From positions 1-40,912 of the forward strand of contig JAGQWH010000014.1 of assembly GCA_020437545.1 (NCBI GenBank): a DNA stretch of 40,912 nucleotides. The letters are read 5' to 3'. Made by a program: the position numbers and the translations under genes. Below the pieces are notes generated by a model. That model had not been told where the DNA came from. It saw only the letters and a list, made by a program, of their open reading frames with translations, and did not search any database. This DNA is from Ignavibacteriota bacterium (GTDB lineage Bacteria > Bacteroidota > Ignavibacteria > Tepidaquicellales > Tepidaquicellaceae). Each line of letters begins with the position of its first letter. The stretch's first letter is position 1. This document shows, one piece after another, positions 10,901 through 20,100 of this stretch.

Positions 10901-11174
10901 TTTGATACTGGGAAAAATTAACGGAAATGCTCTTGATGTTGATACATTTCTTTTAAGCTGCAGAGTACTGGGCAGGAATGTGGAAGGAACGATCTTAACA
11001 GAGCTTGAAAATTATTGTAATGAAAAAGGATTAAGCGTGATCAATCTTAATTTTCAGCCAACACAAAAAAATAAGCCATTTCAGGAATTTCTTGCAAACT
11101 CAGATTGGAAGATTGATACAAAGACAAACTTGCACAGTAAAATCATAAAACTTACAGAGGAAACCGCGGTTTAA
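4950..11174 (+). CDS. NRPS, C-A-T-C-FkbH: initiation module and glycerate half-module
   Basis: 2074 aa. C domain at 1-450 with HHLITDG at 138-144; its N-terminus (HPAQKDIY) and the DGFGF after the His motif resemble starter/first-module C domains, so it may N-acylate residue 1. A domain A1 at about 468-960: TSGSTGKPKG near 621, Asp666 anchoring the substrate amine, A10 Lys955. Hand-read code DAEHIGEVTK is not a standard one, and the acidic positions 239 and 322 might suit a basic or amino side chain (weak). T domain at 975-1050, LGGHS with Ser1011. Second C domain at 1066-1510, intact HHIISDG at 1199-1205. FkbH domain at about 1535-2060 with DCDNT (1740-1744). No carrier follows: the partner T is the first domain of the next protein, and the two coding regions are in the same frame, separated by one TAA. 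The order implies X1 is passed to a glyceryl thioester, giving an ester bond. Confidence 0.95.
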   Translation: MQKATFPMHPAQKDIYVDQLINKDSPHYNLGGYIKLKGSLDKTKFFESVNSAPFVFDVFKMRFDNEDEEADFYLTEESGDSGIVEIDFSGKQDPEKEAIIWMQNRFNTTFILRKENPLYEHSLLKLSDKEHWFFGRYHHLITDGFGFIVFIKYVAEKYKTLTEGGDNEFNYPSYLEEISKSGEYFNSKTFGNDENYWKEKFSERSEPLLQRKYIRTDKSVNVNGKYVVNIPEEEKVELSEIEKSTDSGIQQLILAALIIYFGKTSNVIEPVIGIPVHKRSSKVLRNIVGMFSGVLPFKGVYKEDRTVKDLLQEIKQAQRSDYRHQNYPLSEIKRNLNESSAGVRRQDNLFEVSFNYEPLNFSPDFGSEIKSEIIRLESDYDTNPLQLFWRDYGEESPVQFIVKFSKEYFNETEIELFVNRLLFVIKKFPENLSTELKGFGIIPEAEESLLKRFNDTSSVSKTEFNSVLLIDMIHDQEKNTPDKPALVFHDEELTYQELSERSNRLANYLHSKGVKKETLVPVCIERSMDMIVGIIGILKAGGAYVPIDPEYPADRISYMLKDTDASIVLTGSKSSLKLPESESIKKIILDDPETILEIKKQSSEYPNTDLKSDNAVYVIYTSGSTGKPKGVVIENNTVVNLIKAQSEYFNITSDDRILQFSNYSFDASVEQIFLALTNGATLVLFRERLQLDQDKFNEYLTEKNITHLHATPAFLENIITDSTIFTDLKRVIAGGDICKKELSDQWKGKVKFYNEYGPTETTVTAIEYLANKNEEVFSYISLPIGRPLTNIKVNIVNRNNEICPIGVSGEICISGNCLARGYLNLPSLTEEKFVMNPYGKESGELMYRTGDLGRWMTDGNIEFLGRIDDQIKIRGYRIELGEIETVILDSGLVKNSVVLSGIDSSGNNRLAAYVIPDKVFDRDKIRNYLSKKLPEYMIPAVWVEMKFFPVTSNGKIDRKAFPDPEISETISAHYQEAESEIEIRLTELWKEILKIEKIGINDNFFELGGHSLNAVRLSSKINKLMNIRTDIGTIFSNPTIFRLAKAIEIEKKSQFTEIKKQPEKDFYELSHAQKRFWILSKFKDGSEAYNISNLFEIAGNLNSEAFRSAFKEVMERHEILRTVFVEKNGEPYQKILSYESTGFEIFEKDLTGYENAEVIIKKYRDEDVKKVFDLETGPLIRIYLFRISEEKHFVLFNIHHIISDGWSKGILIKEFLRLYNSICLKEENDIKPLPIQYKDYTSWHSSTFEEQGKYWREVYKNGIPVLGFPADNERPEVLSYSGDKIRMTISEELTSKLQKMAIRNNVSLNNLMLILYGLNVAAKSGQEDVVIGTVSSGRSHPDLEELVGVFINFLPIRFLPEKHLRLSEFIDNCRNDIVEAFKNQDYPFDLMVEDNIKKRDVSRNPFFDTMMNFQIDENLSEKNSEISEEEINPNAIELKPYGSGNEDLFQSVLDFKLDAVPEDLKINLHLSYNTKLYSEERMKEFLNDYIRLLENAVSKPDNYLSEFIKWSNENKNMQPDNNINTESDSEKSTVNSMPVNVCSSFVIEPVKEYMEYWSNEIDININIDLAPYNQVFQQLMNPGSLLYSDKGINFLFIRTEDWLKDKKEISSSEQIDFLDKTFKEFKEIFINAVNKIYIPFLVMIVPVNIITEKDFQKETVAHLDKINKVLDLFLKEIPSVQYIEIDIIKDLYDVGEIYDPKTDELGHMPFTPEFYAALGTYMTRKVSAFMNPSYKVIALDCDNTLWKGVCGEAGALNVKIDENHTDLQEFFIEKYNEGFLLVLSSKNNKEDVWEVFDKHPGMKLKREHIAAHRINWDPKPQNLLSIAKELNLGINSFIFLDDNEFETDQMTQNCPDVLSLTLPDEDESFSEFLNHIWAFDYFRITDEDRKRNEMYRVEKQRKTEEENFGTLEDFLKSLEIKVNMKSPEPKDLERAVQLTLRTNQFNLNGVRKTPEEVKSYINNDNSICRIIDVKDRFGEYGIVGLILGKINGNALDVDTFLLSCRVLGRNVEGTILTELENYCNEKGLSVINLNFQPTQKNKPFQEFLANSDWKIDTKTNLHSKIIKLTEETAV
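6325..6357. repeat. 33-base perfect inverted repeat in the C-A1 linker
   Basis: Two 16-base arms, taagtaaaacggaatt (6325-6340) and aattccgttttactta (6342-6357), are exact reverse complements separated by one T. They lie inside the coding sequence, in the linker between the first C domain and A1 (encoded SKTEFNSVLL). The RNA could fold into a long tight hairpin. Equivalent linkers in other modules do not carry it. Confidence 0.9.
9552..11159 (+). other. FkbH-like HAD domain (glyceryl loading) at the C-terminus of the first NRPS
   Basis: HAD-superfamily subfamily IIIC/FkbH domain. FkbH proteins take 1,3-bisphosphoglycerate, remove phosphate and load glyceryl on a carrier protein, as in FK520, tetronate and bryostatin pathways. 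Visible here are the DxDxT motif (ALDCDNTLWKGVCGEAG, residues 1738-1754), SSKN about 35 residues later, FLDDNEFE near 1837 (the acidic HAD motif), and the C-terminal acyltransferase-like part with LRTNQFNL and SCRVLGRNVEG. Nothing essential seems missing. It is fused directly behind a C domain instead of standing alone, and the receiving T domain is encoded by the next gene. Confidence 0.88.
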
Positions 11175-11180
11175 AATATA

Positions 11181-14100
11181 TTGAAGAAAAAGCAATCAAA
11201 TACATTAAAAGGCAAAACAGGAAAAGACCTTCTTAGTTTACTAAGTTCTAAAGATAAGAAAGCCGTTAGTCCTGAAAACAGAAACTTTATTGCTCCGGAG
11301 AGTGAAACTGAAAAAATTCTGTTTGAGTACTGGAAGACCTTGCTTGGGCATAGTGATTTCGGAACGGGCGATGATTTCTTTATGAGTGGCGGAAACAGCA
11401 TAAAAGCTATTCAGCTGCTGTCCCGAATCTCTTCGCATTTTTCCGTTGAACTTGAGACAAGTGAAATTTTTCTAAAGCCAACCATTTCTCAGTTATCTGA
11501 ATTAATAGATAAGAAAAAAGAAAACAGATCTGATCAAAGATCAGAAACTTCTATTTTAGTCAGAAAAAGACCTGAAGAAATTCCATTATCATTCAGTCAG
11601 GAAAGATTGCTGTTCATAGACAAGTTAGAAGGAAGTTTGCAGTACCATTTACCGGCTGTATTTAAATTAAATGGAAAGCTTAATAAAGAAGCTTTAGACA
11701 GTGCTTTAAAAGAGATCATCAAAAGACATGAAATTCTTAGGACGGTATATTTTGAAATTGACGGAAAATCATATCAGAAGGTCAATGAAAATAAAGTTTG
11801 GAAATTAAATGAATCTGACGGAACAATATTTACTGGTGATCCTGAAGGATTAAGAAAATATATTCAGCAATTGATAAACAAACCATTTGATCTTTCAAAT
11901 GATCACATGGTAAGAGCAGATCTTATCAACATCGGGGCTGATGAAAATATTTTAGTTATAACATTACATCATATAGCTTCAGACGGATGGTCAGTTACAA
12001 TATTTGCAGAAGAGTTTCTGGAACTATACTCCTCGTTCATAGAAAACCGGAAGAGTATTTTGCCTGATCTGAAGATACAATATGCAGATCACGCAATGTG
12101 GCAGCGTGAAAATATTCACGGTGAAATTCTGAATCACAAACTGGATTTCTGGAAAAAAGAACTTAAGGGAGTTGAACCACTCGAGCTGCCGACAGATCTT
12201 CCAAGACCAAATCTTCAAAGTATCCGCGGTGCTTCCGTAAAATTTAAAATTGAAAATGATTTAAGAGAAAAACTTACCGTTTTAGGTAAAGAAAATAATG
12301 TTACACTTTTCATGACCTTGTTTTCTGCATTCAATGTTCTGCTTTACAAGTATACAGGTCAGGAAGATATATGTATAGGAACTCCTGTAGCAGGAAGACA
12401 AAAGCAGGAATTTGAAAAACTCATCGGATTCTTTATAAACACTCTTGCATTGAGAAACGAAGTGAAAGGTAGTTTGCCGTTTACTGAATTTTTAAAAGAA
12501 GTCAAATCAAATTCTCTTAGAGCTTTTGGAAATCAGGAAGTACCTTTTGAGAAAGTAGTGGAAGCAACTGTCAAAGAGAGGATACTAAACAGAAGCCCAT
12601 TGTTTCAGGTAATGTTCATACTTCATAACACTCCCGAAGCTGAAGCTTTGAAATTACAGGATGTAAAAATTGAAAGAGAAGATCTAATCCCAGAAACATC
12701 TATGTATGAAATTACTTTCAATATCACTGAAACTCAGAGTGAATTGAAATGTGAGATCATATACTGTACGGATCTGTACAAAGAGAATACGATTTTACGA
12801 ATGGCAGATCATTATTCAGAGCTGCTGAATTCCATTATTAGTTCGCCTGAAGAAAATATTGATTCATTATCAATATTAACCGAAGCTGAAAATGCTATAT
12901 TAAATTCATTTACCGGAACTACTGCAGAATATCCTGAAAAGAAAAATATTACAGATATTATAGATGAACAGGTAAAGAGAACTCCGGAAAACACAGCGTT
13001 GATTTTTGAAGATCTGAAATTGTCATATCTTGAACTTAATAAACGTTCTAATCAGATCTCAAATTTTCTGTTAAGTAAAGGGATTAAAGAAGAAACATTA
13101 ATTCCGATCTGCATAGAACGGGGATTTGAAATGATTGCCGGAATACTTGGAATTCTGAAAGCAGGAGCAGCCTATGTTCCCATTGATCCCGAATATCCTG
13201 ATGACAGGAAAAAGTTTATATTAGAAGATACAGGAGCTGAAATTATTCTCAGCAGTAAGAAATGCAGTTCAAAAATTCCAATTGAATATTCAGATATAGT
13301 TGCAGAGCTTGACACAGATTCAGAGATAAGAAGTCAGTCAAAAGAAACGCCGGAAGTAAATATTGGTCCGGATAATCTTGCTTATATAATTTACACTTCG
13401 GGTTCGACCGGTAAACCGAAAGGTGTAATGATAGAGCACGGATCAGTTGTAAACCTCATTTATACCCAGACAAATTATTTTAAGTTAACAAGTGATGAAA
13501 GAATTTTGCAATTCGCAAATTACAGTTTTGATGCATCAGTCGAACAGATCTTTTTAGCATTATTTAATGGTCTGCCTTTGGTTCTGTTTCCTGACGGATT
13601 GCAGCTCAACAAAGAGCTCTTTGAAAAATATTTAGTTGATCAGAAAATAACACACCTTCATGCTACTCCGACATTCCTTGAAAATATAAAACCGGAAAAT
13701 CACAGTTATTTAAAAAGAGTCATAGCCGGCGGTGATGTATGTAAACCGGAGCTGGCAGAGTACTGGAAAGATAAAACCACTTTTTATAATGAGTATGGTC
13801 CGACTGAGTCAACTGTAACAGCAATAGAATTTAACGCATCAGAAAATAAAATTATTGGCAATACACTTCCGATCGGTAAACCACTTTCCAATATTGAAGT
13901 TTACATCCTTGATAAAGCCGGAAAGAAGCTACCTGTTGGAATCAACGGAGAGTTGTATTTAGGAGGTGATTGTTTAGCCCGGGGGTATTTGAATTCATCT
14001 GATCTTACAAAAGATAAGTTCATAAGAAATCCTTTCAATTATAAAAGCGATTCAAGATTATATAAAACAGGAGATATCTGCAGATGGCTTGAAGACGGCA

Positions 14101-17100
14101 ATATTGAATACAAAGGCAGAATAGATGATCAGGTAAAGATCAGAGGTTTCAGAATTGAGCTTGGTGAAATAGAGAGTGTCATTCAGGAAAGCGGATTGGT
14201 TAAGCAGTCTGTTGTAATAGCAGCGGATACATCAACAGGAGGAAAGAGACTAATCGGATATATTGTGCCAAAAGGGAAATTTGATAAAGATGAAATAGTT
14301 GCATATCTGAGCAGCAAACTACCTGAGTATATGATCCCTGCAATATTTGTAGAAATGGAAAGTTTGCCATTGAATAAGAACGGAAAGGTTGACAGAAAAG
14401 CTTTACCGGATCCGGATCTGAGTGAACTTCTGACCAATGAATATGAAGCTCCCCGAAATGAAATTGAAAATTCTTTAGCCGGGATTTGGAAAGAATTGCT
14501 CAATGTAGAAAAAGTCGGTATCAATGATAATTTCTTTGAACTCGGAGGTGACTCAATTATAACTATACAGGTAGTCAGCAGAGCAAGGAGAAACGGTATC
14601 GAATTGAAACCTGCAGATATATTTATTTATCAGACTATCAGAAAATTATCAGCAGCAATAGAGACAAGATCAAAGGAAATTTATTCAGGTGAGCAGGGAA
14701 TGCTAACCGGTACCAGCGGATTACTTCCAATTCAGCAAGCATATTTTGAAAGAGCAGGGAAGGACATTTCGCATTTCAATCAAAGCATTCTGCTTGGAAT
14801 AGATAAAAGTATAACACAGGAAATGCTCGGTAATGCTGTAGAAAATTTAACATCATATCACGATGCATTAAGATTTGAATATCATAAAAATGAAAATGAA
14901 TGGGTACAGAAATACGGAACTGCAAATGGGATTTTACTGACTGTTGATCTGAGAAAATCAAAAGCCGGTAAAAAGGAACTGGAAAATTTAATTAAAGAAC
15001 ATGCTGAAAAATATCAGAAGAGTCTTAACATAGAAAAAGGCGAACTTGTAAGATTTGTGCTTGTATTAACACCTGAAGAAGAATTAAATAACAGGATATT
15101 TATTATCATTCATCATCTTGCAATTGATGGTGTCTCCTGGAGAATATTACTTGGAGATCTTGAAATGTTTCTGGATAATTACCGGAATGGCATGGAACTG
15201 GTGCTTGATGAAAAAGGAAGTTCATACAGACAATGGTATCATGCACTTGAAGAATATGGAAAGAGCAAGAGATTATTATCACAGGAAAATTTATGGAAAC
15301 AATTTTCGGACAGCTGTAAACCAATTAAAGTCGATAAAGAATATTCAGAGCAATTACAGGCAAAAGATTTTGAGTTAAAAACAGTTGAACTTGATCAGAC
15401 TAATACTCAGCTATTGTTAAAGGATGTCCCGGGTATATATCATACTGAAATAAATGATATTTTAGTTTGTGCTTTAGCATTAACTTTATGCGGCAGAGAA
15501 AAGTCTGAACAGATTACAATAGGAATGGAAGGGCATGGACGTGAGGAAATTTCGGACAATATAGACCTTAGCAGGACTGTAGGGTGGTTCACAAGTTTAT
15601 ATCCTGTTATGCTGAACATTGGTGCAGAAAAAAATATTGAGGATCATATAAAGTCTGTAAAAGAGCAGATGAGAAAAATTCCGGATAAAGGTCTTGGATA
15701 TGGTGTGCTGAAGTATATTAATAAGAACGAAAATTTTTCTGAAAGTGTTACTCCGGAAATCTTATTCAATTATTTAGGACAACTTGATAATGTGACAGGC
15801 GAGAAAAATATACTTTCGGGAACTCCTGAAGCAGCCGGAACAGACATTAGTGCAGAACAAAAGATAAACGAGAAACTTACTATAAATGCGATCATTAAAA
15901 ATGATCGCTTAACACTAAACTGGAATTACAGCAGTAAACATTTTGAAACTGATACTATCAATAAACTCACCGAAGATTATTTAAAAAATCTGAATTCAAT
16001 AATTACTCATTGCATTGAACTTGAAAATACAGGAGCAATTTATACACCATCAGATTTTGGACTTGGCTCTGAGATCAGCTATAAAGAACTTGACAGATTT
16101 CTTGATGAAAAATACGGAGATTCAATACGAAGAGAAAAAATAGAATCTATATACAGATTAAGCGGACTGCAGGAGGGAATGCTTTTTCATGCATTGTATG
16201 ATACTGATGGCGGAGCATATATTGAGCAGTTGAGTTGTGATCTTAAAGATCCTGATATTGAATTGATCAGGAAGAGCTGGAATCAACTTATCAAAAATCA
16301 CAGTTCGCTTAGGAGCGGATTTTATAATGATGTGTTTAGAATTCCCGTACAGGTAGTATACAGGGATGTGGAGATGCCGGTAACACTACTGGATCTAAGC
16401 GGGATGGAAAGAGAAGAGCAGATTGCGGCTGTAGAGAGATTTAGCGAAAAAAACCGTTTAAACGGTTTTTCCCTGAGCGCCGTGCCGCTTATGAACATCT
16501 GCATGATTAAACTCGATGAAAACAATTACAAAATGGTATGGACTTCACATCATTTGCTATTCGACGGCTGGTCACTTGCAATCCTGATGGAAGAGTTTTT
16601 GAAGACTTATGAAAATCTTGTAGGCGGTAATGAAATTGTAAAAACAGATTCAGATAATTATCTGGATTATATTAGATTCATTGAGAGGAAAGATAAAGAT
16701 GTCCAGCTTAATTACTGGAAAAATTACATGGAAGGTATTGAGCAAAGTACTTTGCTTCCATTTCCGGGAATCACTACTCAGCGAACTAAAGGCATCGGCG
16801 AATATGATTCTCTCAATCTGATACTGAATGAAGAGACCAGACAGAAAGCAGAATCATTCGCTCAAAAGAATCGATTAACATTGAATACCTTATTGCAGGG
16901 CGTATGGTCTTATCTTCTGCACAGATATACGGGAAGTGAAGATGTTGCATTCGGGGTGATCGTATCAGGCCGTCCGGATGAACTGCCGGGTATAGAAAAA
17001 AAAGTCGGACTATACATTAACACACTTCCTTTACATTCCAGACTTGAACTTAACAATAATGCAGAGACGATCAACTGGCTGCAGGACATTCAAAGCAGGC

Positions 17101-20100
17101 AGGTTGAATCTGCAAAATTTCAATACACACCTTTACAGGAAATACAGAATCTTACCGGTATAAGTGGTGATCTTTTTGACAGTATAATTGTCTTTGAAAA
17201 TTATCCGCTGAATGAACTGATCAGATCAAAGAACTGGAAACTGAAAGTTGATAATGTCCGGATGAAGGAGCAAAGCAATTATCCTTTATCATTACTCATA
17301 AATAATTCGGATCAGATAAATATTAATTTCATTTATAATAAAGACATACTAAACAACGAATATATAAATGAAATAAGCAGACACTTTGAAAATGTACTTA
17401 AGCAGATAATTTCCGGTGAGAAAGAAAGTATCAATGATATAAATTTACTTTCAGAATCTGATGAGAAAAAATTATTAATTGAATTTAATGATACGACAGC
17501 TGTATATCCCGGTAATAAAAGCGCTATAGAATTATTTGAAGAGCAGGTATTAAATACGCCTGATTCTGTTGCAGTGGTTTACGGGAATGATAGCATTTCT
17601 TATAAGGAACTCGATGAACGGGCAAATAAACTGGCTAATCATATAATTGCAAAAGGTATTAATCCCGGTGATAAGATCGGGCTGCTGTCTTACAGATGTA
17701 TAGATATGATGACAGGCATATTCGGTATCCTGAAAGCGGGATGCGCATATGTTCCATTCAATACTGATTACCCGGCAGAGAGAATAAAATTCATCACAGA
17801 GGACTGCGGAATTAAAAATATTATTTATACCGATAAAGGTTTACTTGAAAAAAGCGGATTAGAAGATTCAGCTGTTTATGATTTTATTTACATAAAAGAT
17901 TCAGAATCTGATTCAGCTAAAGCTCCCGGTATAAAAACAGATATCGATTCATGTATTTATGTGATGTTTACTTCCGGAACAACCGGCCGTCCGAAAGGTA
18001 TTGCAGTAAGTCACAGAAATGTAATCAAGCTGGTTTATGATACCGGCGGCATTGCGATCAGAGAAGGTGACCGCGTGCTTCAATGGTCTAACTATTCCTT
18101 TGACGGTTCTACTTATGATATTTATGGTTCGCTTCTGACCGGTGCAAGTCTTCATCTGATAAAAGATGAATGGGCTTCTGACGGGGATGAACTTGCGAGA
18201 GTGATCACTGAACAGAAGATCTCTGTTGTTTTTATGACAACAGCTCTTTTCAATACTATAGTCGATATTAATTCAGAGGCATTCAGAGGATTGAGGAAAA
18301 TATTATTCGGCGGTGAGATGGTTTCGCTTTCACATGTTAACAGAGCTCTTGATGTCACAGGTGAAAATGTGATAATGCATGTTTACGGACCGACAGAGAC
18401 AACTACCTACGCAACTTCTTATCCTGTTAATGAAAAAAGAGATGAAGGTACAGTTCCGATCGGAAAGCCTTTATCGAATACTCAGCTTTACGTTCTTGAT
18501 CCTTCAGGAAAATCTGTGCCTGTTGGTGTTGGAGGGGAACTGCATATAGGCGGTGATGGCGTATCGATGGGTTATATAAATAATGAAGAATTAACAAAAG
18601 AAAAATTTATAACAAATCCTTTCAGCAAAGATCCGGATTCAAGAATTTATAAAACTGGCGACTTATGTAGATGGACTTCTGAAGGGAATATTGAATATCT
18701 CGGAAGGATAGATGATCAGGTAAAGATCCGAGGATACAGAATTGAACTCAGTGAGATCGAGAGTGTGCTGTTTGAAATTGATTCTGTAAGTAATGCAGTC
18801 ATACTTGCAAAAGAAGATAAGGCAGGAACAAAAAAACTTGTTGCCTATGTCGTTCCGGAAGACGGATTTAAGTTTAATAAAGATGAGATCACAACTAAAC
18901 TCAGAAGCAAACTTCCTGATTATATGATCCCTGCTTTATGGGTTGAAATGGAAAGTCTGCCTCTGAATACAAGCGGGAAGATCAATAAGAAGGAATTACC
19001 TGATCCCGATGCAAGTCAACTTCTGAGCAATGAGTATGTTGCACCGCGAAATGAAACTGAAGAAAAACTGGCTGCAATCTGGAAAGATCTTTTGAACATA
19101 GAACAGGCGGGAGTGAATGATAACTTTTTTGAACTCGGCGGACATTCTTTATTGGCAATGAGACTGATCTCGGCTATCAGGAGAGAATTTAATTCTGAAT
19201 TAGGTATAAAAGATATTTTTTATTATCCGACAATTGCTGAACTGGCTGAGCAAATTGGCAAAGAAAATCCGGTGTCAGTTTTACCGGCTGTTGTATCAGG
19301 TGAAAGACCTAAACATATTCCTCTGTCATTCAGTCAGGAAAGACTATGGTTTATTGACCGTCTTGAAGGAACGGTTCAGTATCATATTCCGGCTGTATTC
19401 AGATTGAAAGGTGAACTAAACAAGGATGCTTTATCAAAAGCATTGCAAAGTATAGTTGAAAGACATGAAGTTTTAAGAACTGTTATCTATGAAAAAAATG
19501 GAACAGGATATCAAAAAATTCTTAATTGTAAGGATTGGTCTCTAAACGAATCGGACGGATCTGACATAAAGAAAGATCCGGACAGTCTTCAGAATTATAT
19601 TCAGGATATAATAAATAAACCCTTTGATCTTTCTGCTGATTATATGCTGAGAGCTGATCTGATAAAAACAGATGAGAAGGAAAGTATTCTTGTTGTGACG
19701 ATGCATCACATCTCATCAGACGGCTGGTCGCTTTCAGTGATTGTAAATGAGCTGGCTGAATTGTACAAAGCTTTTGATGAAAACAGAACTCCTGACTTGT
19801 TACCTATGCCGATCCAGTATGCGGATTTTTCTGTCTGGCAGAAAAAATATCTGACTTCTGAAGTACTGGATAAGAAGCTTGAATACTGGAAATCGAGATT
19901 GACCGGAGCCGAACCGCTTCAGCTTCCTGCAGATTTTACAAGACCTGCTGTGCAGAGTATCAGAGGCGCTTCATATGAATTTAAGATAAGCAAAGAACTG
20001 ACTGATAAACTCGAGCAGTTGTCAAAACAAAAAGGCGCTACTTTGTACATGACCTTACTTGCAGCATTCAATGTACTTCTGTACAGATACAGCGGGCAGA

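Noticed and set aside
10140-11174. The HAD motif DCDNT as a sign of an unrelated phosphatase gene fused by assembly error.
   Set aside because: The domain is in frame, has the full FkbH-type C-terminal part, and is followed by a carrier domain as the family needs. A designed glycerate module explains it better.
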